The translations under genes and the position numbers were made by a program. The notes under the pieces are model-generated. The model worked only from the letters and a program-made list of their open reading frames with translations, did not search any database and had not been told where the DNA came from. Positions 55,184 to 64,000 of a stretch of DNA of 64,000 nt are shown here, one piece after another (positions within the stretch are counted from its first letter, which is position 1; every line of letters starts with the position of its first letter). The DNA is taken from positions 5,084,001 to 5,148,000 of the forward strand of contig NW_025408668.1 in the NCBI RefSeq assembly GCF_020360975.1. Reading direction: 5' to 3'. Origin of the DNA: Hirsutella rhossiliensis (Eukaryota; Ascomycota; Sordariomycetes; Hypocreales; Ophiocordycipitaceae).

Positions 55184-56122
55184 ATGGCTAGCTTGGCGAG
55201 GCGCCTCCTGTTCCCCTGCGGCAGGCAGAGCTTCCTCCGACCCCGGCCCCGGCTCCAGGCCGCCGTCGAACCGCAAGCCACGAGCGCGACCCGTTTCTTC
55301 ACCACGTCCCTCCGCCTCCGAGCCGCCGCGCCCAAGTCTGCGAAGCCTCTGCCACGCGTCTCGAAAGCCAAGGCGCCGGCGGCATCACCTGCTCCGGCCG
55401 CCGCGCAGCAGGCCACGACCCTCGCGCCGAGCCGATATGCTTTCATCAAGCACCTCGCGACCAAGCCGACACCTACTCTCCTCTACGAGGCGCCGTCGCA
55501 CTTTTGGTTCTACTTTGGCTGCTGGACCAGCGGGCTGACGCTGATATCCTGGACCGTGTTTACGGGCCCGACCGTCGTCAACCAGCCCGAGGGCGTGCCC
55601 AAATGGGTCGGCGTCGTCTACGGCGTGGCCTACGTCCTCCTCGGCTGCATGGGCTTCTACCTCATCAGTAAGACGCCCAACATTGTCGGCTCCATCCGCG
55701 TGCTGCCCGCCGCCTCCGGGGCCGCCAGCGGCCCGGTCCTCGAGGTCAGCGTCAAGCGCATGATGCCGCTGCTGGCCCCCAAGGTGATGACGGCGAGCCT
55801 GGACAAGGTGGCGCTCAAGTCGCGCTTCTCGCTGCCGGACGAGTACGTTCCGGAGCTGAAGCGCCTCGAGCACCAGCGCACGGAGAAGGCGCGGCGCGCG
55901 GAGCTGCGCAGGATCGACGTGGCCAACCTCCTGACAATGCCGTTCCGCCGGATGGGCCGCGGGCTTGTCAACATGTTTCGGGGCGTCAAAGCGGCGTGGA
56001 CGGACCTGGGGCTCGGGCTCATACGGGTGGACGGCAAGGAGTTCAAGGTGGACGTGATGCGGGGGTTTTCGCACGACGGGTTCCGCACGCTGGAGCGCCT
56101 CGTCAAGATAGGGTGGAAATGA
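55184..56122 (+). CDS. Mitochondrial two-TM inner-membrane protein (possibly TMEM223/TMEM70-like)
   Basis: Single exon, 312 residues. The first 45 residues (ARRLLFPCGRQSFLRPRPRL ... RFFTTSLRLR) are rich in Arg/Ser with no acidic residues apart from one, with a probable cleavage site before TSLRL: a clear mitochondrial presequence. An Ala/Pro linker follows. Two membrane segments lie at about 107-126 (FWFYFGCWTSGLTLISWTVF) and 141-161 (WVGVVYGVAYVLLGCMGFYL). The C-terminal 150 residues are soluble, basic, with conserved-looking KSRFSLPDEYVPELKR and FRRMGRGLVNMFRGVK. The hairpin with a matrix tail recalls TMEM223/TMEM70-type respiratory-chain assembly factors, but I am not sure of the family. 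Confidence 0.75.
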   Translation: MASLARRLLFPCGRQSFLRPRPRLQAAVEPQATSATRFFTTSLRLRAAAPKSAKPLPRVSKAKAPAASPAPAAAQQATTLAPSRYAFIKHLATKPTPTLLYEAPSHFWFYFGCWTSGLTLISWTVFTGPTVVNQPEGVPKWVGVVYGVAYVLLGCMGFYLISKTPNIVGSIRVLPAASGAASGPVLEVSVKRMMPLLAPKVMTASLDKVALKSRFSLPDEYVPELKRLEHQRTEKARRAELRRIDVANLLTMPFRRMGRGLVNMFRGVKAAWTDLGLGLIRVDGKEFKVDVMRGFSHDGFRTLERLVKIGWK

Positions 56123-57103
56123 CGCGGTTGCTTTGCCGGTGGTCGATGCATGTATCACTCGGAGCCAACGGCCTCGGTCCTGGAGCGGCTGGAAGGGAGT
56201 GCGCGGCCGAGTGTCGCTCGGATATGCGAGGCCCGAGTCGGGCGACGAGGAGCATACCAGGTACGACTAGAGGAAAAGAAGGGAAGCACATATACCTAGA
56301 CAGAGCAGCCAATGCGTACCCACGATGCTACCCACGTGTCTGCACACCTTTTATCACCGGAGCAGGCTGCATGACGCAGCATCCAGAGGGGAACACACCG
56401 CTGGAGCCTCCCACTCAGCCACGGTGGCAGTTGGCAAGGTGGTTGAGGAAATGTGATATGCTTGGCACAGCATGTGACTCGGCGATGCTGTAGGCAACAG
56501 AGCGAGGCGGAGCAATTGGCGAGTGGCGAGGGAGGGGGGGAGACAAAGGCGGCGGGCGCACAGAGCCACGGCGTGGTGGATGGTGGTGGAGACGATGCAT
56601 GCACGCGAGGAGCGTCGAGGATAGGCATTCGCATGTAAAGTTTTTTTTTATTTTTTTAAAAAGGGCCTATATTCGGATTGGGGCCGGAAATGCGCGGTCG
56701 TCGGTGCTTGGCAGATTGCGAATCCAACGGCTCAAGGGGGTGCGGCGCTTACAGCTCGGACATGGGTCTTCAAGATGCAGCATGGGATTGACTGCTACCG
56801 TGGCTGCTGGTGGAGAGACGCGGCCATGATGCCACATGCACGCACTGTAAGGGATAGAGAGAGATAGGTATCCGTATACATACTTGTTGGTATAGTCGCG
56901 CAAACGCGGGGCCTTGCTCAGACGGGGGATGCAAAAGCAAAAGAGATATTTGTATCCGTACGTACACACAGCACAGAGTGCAACTCGACCCGAATGCCAT
57001 GACGCACTTTTTTCCCACACCGGCATCGTGACGTGTTGGGGGAGGAAAGTGGGCTAGGAAGGTGGGCGAGGAAGGTGGGCGAGCAAAGATGCCGAGGCGG
57101 TCT

Positions 57104-57129
57104 AGAGACAGAGACAGAGACAGAGACAG
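57104..57129. repeat. AGAGAC hexamer microsatellite
   Basis: About four tandem AGAGAC/GAGACA units. Confidence 0.85.
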
Positions 57130-57588
57130 CCGCAGGTGGCGCGTGGGGTGGGGGGGCAGCGAAGGAGAAGCAGCAGAAGCTGATAAATGACGACGATGAC
57201 GAAGCTCGCGAGGTTCCTTCTCACACACCGGTACTTCGCTGTACGTTGGTTGGCATATATACAGTATTACAGTATATCTGCATGGACATGGAGTCTGGTG
57301 ATGGCTGGAATGTGCGGTGCGGCGGAGAAGAAAGAACATGGTGCATCTACGGGATGGGGATGTGCTCTCTCTGCATTGGGCCTCTGCCGAATCGCATCCG
57401 CTTCTCCTGCCCCCCCTCCCCTCCCCCCTTTGCCCGGCGCCGGCGGCTATCGGCCTCGCAAGCAGGGACCCTTATGAGCTGACGAAACGACGTCTCATTC
57501 ATTACTAAGATGCATATGGCTTGTTTAGAGATTAGGGGATGGACGAGAGAGAGCGTCGAGGCACACCGCCGAAACTCTAGACCCACGC

Positions 57589-57668
57589 AACGCGCGCGCG
57601 CACACACACACGCGCACACTCGCACGCAACTGGCACTTTGACACTCACACACACACACACACACACAC
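57589..57668. repeat. CG/CA dinucleotide microsatellites
   Basis: A CG run (about 57,591-57,600) passes directly into CA runs (57,600-57,612 and 57,644-57,668), separated by CA/CG-rich spacer. Alternating purine-pyrimidine over about 80 bp could favour Z-DNA. Confidence 0.85.
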
Positions 57669-57698
57669 GCATGCACGATTTTTGCTGATCCCCTAGTC

Positions 57699-57722
57699 AT
57701 CCATCCATCCATCCATCCATCC
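57699..57722. repeat. ATCC tetranucleotide microsatellite
   Basis: Six tandem ATCC units. Confidence 0.9.
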
Positions 57723-60700
57723 AAGCCACCCCGGCCGTCGTTTGTTTTCCCGTTTGAGGAGCAACTCCTTCATCGCAAGAGGTGGATCATCGCCCCCGAT
57801 CATCAACGACTTACACGTCAAGCGCGCCCCCTCGGATTATTACTCGTGCAGCCAGCCATGTAACTTGCAATACAAAATACAATCCTTGAAGAGCCTTGTC
57901 GCCGCCACTGATCAGCCACCCTCTTCTCCCTTATTCGTCGTCGTCGCAGCCAAAGCTCCCCCCACCGCTCCTCCAACACGGTCCGTCGTGGCGTTTCCCC
58001 GTCCCCATTCGCCCCCCTTCCCTCACGGGATGACGATGCAATTCTGCTTCGGGGCTTCCCCATACGGGCGGGCCATCTAGACGGTCCCGGGGGCTACTGC
58101 ATCTACAGCTGTTGGTTTCCGTGCACAAGCCTCTCCCAATGCGCCTCTCGGTACGGAGTAGGCTGGACATGCATGCCGAGGAGGCACCGTTGCTGTTGTC
58201 ATGTTGTCTTGGCTGATTATACGCCGTACCCGTGTGTATGTAGCTTGCAGAGTTTTCAGCAGGTATGTAAGTTATGGGCAGCTCGGCCGCCTCGGTGCAG
58301 ACGCCCGGTATTCGCCGCAAGGCTCTCGTCCGTGGAGCTGCGTCGGATCGCAGCCCGAAGGGCCAGGCTGGGAAAGAAAGAGTCTCGAGGGCAAGCGCCC
58401 AGAGCTGCAAGCAAATCAATCAGTCGCATCCAGGGCGCAGAGACGTGGTATGCACAGCACGGAAAGTATTTCTAGCAGATTGGCCTGCAAGCATCCAATG
58501 CATCGCCGACTCTTTCTGGAAGACGCGGGGCGCCATGCGTTGGCTTGGGCTGCCGGGTAGTTATCCAGGGTTAATTACAGGAGAGGTACTCCCCCACCCC
58601 CAGAACGAAAAGCCTTGTCGTGTAATTACTGTAATGCACCGTGGGTGCGGCCAATAGACTGCATAGTCATGGCCTCGTCGGTCGATGCGCGCGAATCGAG
58701 AGCAGGCTCCCCCAGACAGGGGCCAACCCGGTCGACGCCAAGTTTCCCGGACACTGACGCCCAGGGGAGGGGGCGGAAGCACAAACCACGAACGACTCGT
58801 TGGCGTGTTGCACAGGGCCAAAACGGTGCCGCGGGTTTGGACTGCCGTCGGCCGGGCGCGCACGCCTTTGTGAAACCGAGTTGCGTGGCGCTTGCTGATG
58901 CCAATCATGTCTGCGCGGCGCTCTGGATGGAGGCCTTGGGTCCTGTCCGATATACATTCTGCACTGTACAGTACCTACCTTACGGTGCAATGTCAGAGTT
59001 CGGGTGTCTGTCTTGTACTGTAGATACAGTTACAGTATGTACTGTACTCCGTACACAAGGCATGATCTGCGTCTTGGCGAACTGAGCCTCAACCGGCCCC
59101 GGGTGCCAAGACAGGCAAAAAGCGCCGATACCGTCCAGTCCAACTCACCGCGTCCTGCCCTGTTTATCCCCCATCATACCCGGGGGGGCACATAAACCCT
59201 GGTTGATGCGTGTGTGTGGGAACGAATAGAGCGGGCGACCATGGTTGGACAGCGGTTTCCCCGTTGCCGTGCAAGCTATTTCGTTTTTTTTAACGTTTCC
59301 TGCGAGTCGAGATGAGGATGCAAGTACCGGCGACTTGGCCAGCATCTGTCTCTGGTGTGCGGAGGGGTCGCAGGGGAGGGGGGAGGGGGGGGCCCTTGGC
59401 AGGCACAATGACATGTCAATGGGTCACCCTCCGCTGTTCTCATGGCGCGCCCCCCCTTTTCTTGTCCGGCCCGTGTCGACGACAGGTGGGGGAACCAGGA
59501 GCGCTGACCCCGGATTCCCGCGACTGATGATGCCCGCGACGGTGCCGTCGGTGAATGATCGCGTGAGCGGGTGGTGGTGAGCGCCGGGCGGGCCATTCGC
59601 GGCATCACCTGTCGCGCTAAGGGGCCATTTTGAGACCGGGCTGCTTGCCGCTGCTGTTGGGGCACGACTCGGCCGGGAAAGCGGGGGACCAGGGGGTCGG
59701 TCGCAAGGAAGCTCTCACGACGCTCTTGCTGGCGGCGACCGAGAAATGAGCGGCGCCTCGCGACCCTGACAAGGCGCTGTGCGACGTCGGCAGGCATGGA
59801 GCATACAGTACACTCACTCACTGTACGGACACTTAGTACCAAGTAAACTCGCAGCAAGCCGCCGGGCCGTGGCCGTTGGTTCGGCAAAGGTAGGTACAGA
59901 CATGTTGGCGATTTGGCGGATTGCCGGTGTACGGCACACCCAGTATATAACCCAGTATATATAGATAAGCCGACAGTCCTCGATGGGTGCATTTTTCGGC
60001 ACTAGCCGACGCTGCTGCGGGCAAGAGACCAAAGATGGTGGTCATGATGGGTGGCTGACATTTCTTTTTGGATCCAAGACCTCCCCGTGCCGGATTTATG
60101 CGTCCACATAATAGCCCACCATGATGCCTCGATACGGGCGAGTCGTCACGCCCGTTGCCGAGGGCTGCCCGCCTGCAGAGTACGTACAATATGTAGTCAA
60201 TCAAAGCTGCGGCAAGCATCGGTGGTGTGGTTTGCGCTCCGTGGGCTGATGGAGGCGCGGAAGCTGCCACGACTTGCTTGTCCTTTTTCTTCCCGGCCTT
60301 GATCGGACTGGAGCGTGGGCCAAGAGAGAGAGGCCTTTTGCATATGGCACGCGGCCTTTTCCGTCTCTACCCCGACGTCACCTCCGGTCAAAGTACGCCG
60401 AGCCAAGTCCCTTATCCGGATACCTCCCCGGCGCACTCGACAAGGCCGACTCGAGAGGTCTCGACTCGGCAAATCATCAAGGTCGGTACCCGCTGCCCAG
60501 GTACCTCACCTCGCGTGTGGGGTAGCGTGAGAGGCGGGCACGAGACAGCGGGGGAGGCGTTTCGATGGCTCGCAGCATCGTCGACTGAGAATCATCTGGG
60601 TGCCCACGGACATCTGCCGTCAACTCGGGTCGCACAACCTTGCTTGGCACAGCGAGCCAGTCTTGGGTCTGGGCGGCCCCTCCTCTCCACCCGCGCCCCA

Positions 60701-62992
60701 AAGCCGGCGCCAAGGAGGAGCCGTCTGAAGCGCTGAAGAGGTCCCCCAATCCGAGCCTCTTGCACGCTACGACGGCCTTGGCGTGGACGGACCGGCCATT
60801 GTGCGCCGCGCGGCAGGGGTTGCTCCAACGTCCAACGCCCAACGCCGGCGAATGCGTCGTCGTTAAATCAGAGTGGCGACTCCACCGCCGTCGCCGTGCG
60901 CCTCCCGCGATGCCGCCATTTCCTTGTTCCTGTTGCCTTCTTGATTCCCATCAGCGGCTGGCCGCCGCCGTCGTCGCGATAGGACTGGAATTCTGCCGAC
61001 GCGTTGGGCGCGCTCGATGAGCTCCCCGGGGACTTGTTGACGAGCCAAGACAGCCCCGGGGTCTCGAACGTGGCGTGCCTCTGCGAACACGATCCGCGAC
61101 GCCACTGCGCGTCAAATATAGCCCGCGGTTCGCTGGTGAATCAGAAACAGAACAAAAAGTCGCACGCTTTGCCAAGTAATCCAGCGAAACGTGCTGGCAG
61201 ACAGAGACATTGCGTCCGAGACAGGACGGGAAGGGAAAAAGAGACGATGGCCCACGGTCGTCAATTTGGAAAGCAATGTCATGGCAGAGACGTCGTCTGG
61301 CTGCAAGTGCTAATGCACGGGACCCTTGGCAGCCAAGATTGCCCACCCGATGATTCGCTGTTGGGTGGCTGGTGCGTGCAGTTCCAACTGATGAGGTGCT
61401 TGTCCATCCACCACCCGCCCAGGGCGGCAGTGGGTGCGCCGGCTCGCCTGACTGGCTGACCTCTTGCATTACTGCATTACAGGCAGAGGCACCGAGATAG
61501 GTACCGTACCCATTGCGGCGAGCACTGTAGATATCTCGAGTCCTCACCACTCTCGTGCACTCTCCACATCAAACCGTCGTGCCCGGGGCATGCATGCAAG
61601 GCGAGAGAGGTCGAGAGGGCGTAAACCCGTCGACCACGGTGCCCTCAAGTCATTTTCCTGCCTCGGTCAGCACTTCTGCTGCACTTTTGCTGCATCTGTT
61701 ACATGCGGCACTCCTGGGCAAGGCCCGCATCCCCTGGACTTGCTCAAGTAGCCGGTACTTGTGGTCCCCAGGGCGCCCCCCCCTCCGTTGGGACCTGTGA
61801 CTGCACGCAAGTCAGCAGGGCGCTGGGACCGAGCCCGAGGTGCCCGCCGGGGCGACCGGGGCCCTGGCTGTAATCCAGACTAGCGGCGTGCGAGCATGAT
61901 ACCTGTGCGAGTAAGGCTAAGGGCACCCTGCAAGTACCGCGCCATGTACTGTGCCCTACAGCGAGGTACATTAGCAGCCGAGGACCCCTCTCCTTCTGGA
62001 CCCCGGCCTCTCCTCTCCTCGTCAACTTTCCTCTCTTCCACTTCTTCCCCCGTCCAACCGCTGCTTTTGCTGGCAACGGGCAGTGTAAAAAAAGGGACTC
62101 ACGATACCGCCCTCTCTCGCCAGGCCCTCCTCGTGGCGCTTGCTCGCTGTCGGCCTCGGTCTCATGCGCTCTGCTCGCTGCTCTGCTCGCTGCTCAGCAT
62201 TGCCGCCCTACTAGGCTCGGTGAGTGGTCGCTGTTGTTGCGCTGTTTTGTTCTCCGCCCATCCTTGTCACGGCTTTCCCACCTCGCAACCGCCCCCGTTT
62301 GTTTTTCTTGCTTGGCCCCATGTTGTTTTCTTCCCCTTTCCTCCTCTCGAGTTACCCTCTTCCTTCTCTCTCTTGGCCTGGTCGCTCTCAGCTGTGCTGC
62401 CTCGTTTGCCCGTGTTCTGCAACCCGCCCTTTTCCCCCTCGTCGACCCGCCGCGCGCGTTATCTCGAGGCCCGCCTCCCTCGCCCTGTTTGCCTGACCGC
62501 CAGCTGCCTCGTCCTCCCTCGTGTGCTCCGTGACAGTGCTGGCGACTCGGCCTTCACCAACGGTCGCAGCATACGTGAGATTTTCCCGCCCGGCATTGTG
62601 CAACGCCCGCATTACCCTTGCTAGCCATCGATCCCCTTTGTTGTCGCCTGGCCTGCGCTTGTTCAAAGCCGCACCATTCTTTTTTTATCCACCGCCGGCT
62701 TCCCCTCTCTCTCCAACCTGGCCAGCCCTTGTTTGCTCCCTTTTTCACACTTTCCCACTTCCTGCGACGTCGTTTTCGAGTGTAAATTGTCAAGCGCGCC
62801 CTCTCTCTTCGCTCCTTGGCTAACCAGGTTGGCGCTTGTCAGTCCACATCCACTCCCCACGCTGTGCCGCCCTGCGAGCTGGCTGTAAAGAGCATCTCCT
62901 GGCTCTCTCCTCGGCGCTTTACTCGCGATACCGACCGTCCCTGTCCGGACCGCTTTTCGATGCATAGCCAAACGTGAAAGGGGGCCACAGTC

Positions 62993-64000
62993 ATGGATTC
63001 CGAAGACGGAGAGTACTTCACCAAGGTACGTGGGAATTTTGGGCGACTCGGGAGCGGAAATGCTGACGCCTTCCCAGCAATTGGCCGCCTTTGTGCGAAC
63101 CCACGAAAAGGCCCTCGCCAATGCCCTGCAGTTCCAGCGCCGAGAGGTCCGTCACCGCGCCTCCCAGAGCACGAGCGCGGCCACTCTCACGCAGCCTCCT
63201 CCATTGCCCGAGCGACCCTCGACCTCCTCCTCGACCTCAAACTCTCTAGCTGCCGCCTTCTCCTTCGGCCCCATCAACTTTACCTCTCACAACGTCAAGT
63301 CGGCCAAGCTCGCCCTGACTCCCCACCACCTCTTCTATCTGCTTTCCCGCATCGAGGAGCTCGGCATCAATGTCGGGCCCATGAAGGTGCGCCTCGAGAA
63401 TCTCCACGAGTCTTCCAACAACTATGTCTCGTTTCTCGGCAACACTGGGCGGTCCAGGAGCCGCAGCTCCGACGTTGGCTCCATTCACTCCGTTTCTAGC
63501 ATGCGGAGCGTCATGTCGGGCATGTCGGCCCTGTGGGCGAGCTTCGGCATCGGAGCCAGCATCTCGGCGGCCCGGACGGAGCGCCACAAGGCCGCCGTCC
63601 AAGCTGATCTGAAATACCTCTACTCTGCCTTTACCAAGATACCTTGCCTGCGGCTGGCGCCCGACTGGCGGGCCCGCTTGATTCGTGGCTACGAGGAGTT
63701 TCCCTTTGACTCGGCCGTGCCCCTCTACGTGTTCAAGAACTTGCAGGCTCTCGAGGTCAATAGCATCGACTTCCGGCAATTCTTTGGCTGGGATCGGCTG
63801 GCGGACCAGCTCCGGTCCCTCAGCCTGCGACACGCCGGCATCGAAGACCCCGCCGACATCCTCATCGACATCGTCTTGGACGACATGGACAAGAGGCGCC
63901 GGAGGACGTCCAAGTCGCAGTCCTCCCCTACCGCGACCCTGGCCTCCAACAATAGCCCTCGGAGAAGCCCTACGATACCCCATCCCGACCTCATCCGAGC
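62993..64000 (+). CDS. Conserved filamentous-fungal (LRR-type) protein, 3' end cut by window
   Basis: Exon 1 62,993-63,025 (MDSEDGEYFTK), intron 63,026-63,077 (52 nt, GTACGT...CTTCCCAG), exon 2 from 63,078 past the window edge; 318 residues visible. The first part is FVRTHEKALANALQFQRREV, then a Ser/Pro linker, then conserved-looking AAAFSFGPINFTSHNVKSAK, LTPHHLFYLLSRIEELGINV and GPMKVRLENLHE. After a Ser/Arg/Met-rich loop comes YLYSAFTKIPCLRLAPDWRA, FPFDSAVPLYVFKNLQALEV and FGWDRLADQLRSLSLRHAGI, where Leu spacing (LQALEV...LRSLSL) looks like the start of leucine-rich repeats. I recall such proteins in filamentous ascomycetes as uncharacterised LRR proteins; role unknown. Confidence 0.78.

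Larger units (their letters stand above)
56123..62992. other. 6.9-kb gene-free region
   Basis: No ORF here looks like a gene. The left part (56.5-57.7 kb) holds several microsatellites. 58.1-59.1 kb is rich in GTAC-centred palindromes: TACTCCGTAC (59,045), its complement (58,151), CTGTACAGTA (58,961-58,972). 61,960-62,830 is strongly pyrimidine-rich on the plus strand (CTCCTCTTTCC-like), the usual mark of a promoter and long 5' leader, fitting the gene that starts at 62,993. A non-coding RNA cannot be excluded by eye. Confidence 0.5.

Noticed and set aside
61896..62624. 242-codon plus-strand ORF
   Set aside because: Leu/Pro/Ser/Cys-rich translation of a pyrimidine tract; fits the 5' leader of the next gene better.
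1..64000. tRNA genes
   Set aside because: Scanned for B-box-like GGTTCGAATCC patterns; the few partial matches lacked a foldable partner.

Overview
The window is fungal nuclear DNA from a filamentous ascomycete (Pezizomycotina; gene content, short GT-AG introns of about 45-110 nt and GC-rich codons suggest Sordariomycetes, perhaps Hypocreales; inference, not a database result). It splits into a dead repeat block (1 to about 9.7 kb) and ordinary euchromatin (10 to 64 kb).

Region 1 to about 9,690 is saturated with repeat-induced point mutation (RIP): CpA and TpG are almost absent, TpA is everywhere, CpG is kept, and every reading frame is broken by TAA/TAG. Recognisable corpses are a Ty1/copia polyprotein (about 3.65-7.56 kb, +), a Mutator-like (MULE) transposase (about 8.4-9.96 kb, +) and an unidentified minus-strand ORF (about 1.74-2.58 kb).

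10-34 kb holds a HET-domain protein (-) at the repeat border, divergent from a multi-pass membrane protein (+); a tandem pair of small interferon-alpha-inducible-6/27-like genes (+); DUS1 tRNA dihydrouridine synthase (-); a large serine-rich conserved protein (-); an almost perfect Fot1/pogo DNA transposon (24,195-26,128) with identical 112-bp inverted repeats and a transposase broken at three homopolymers; a Zn2Cys6 transcription factor (+); and a small conserved protein (-).

34-56 kb is dense housekeeping: the Yta7/Abo1 AAA-bromodomain nucleosome factor; a divergent pair of predicted peroxisomal enzymes, an HSDL2-like short-chain dehydrogenase ending in AKL (interrupted by a TGA inside its catalytic YxxxK motif) and a kappa-class glutathione transferase ending in SKL; dihydrofolate reductase; the cytochrome bc1 assembly chaperone CBP3; a decayed fungal DUF7924-type pseudogene; mitochondrial beta-ketoacyl-ACP synthase CEM1; an 8-exon OPT oligopeptide transporter; the E3-binding protein of pyruvate dehydrogenase (PDX1); and a mitochondrial two-TM protein. 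Four neighbours (CBP3, CEM1, PDX1, the two-TM protein) are mitochondrial.

56-63 kb is a 6.9-kb gene-free stretch with microsatellites and a recurrent TACTCCGTAC decamer, acting presumably as promoter/leader for a conserved LRR-type gene that runs off the right edge. No tRNA, rRNA or CRISPR was seen. Exon coordinates were worked out by eye from splice signals and frame continuity.
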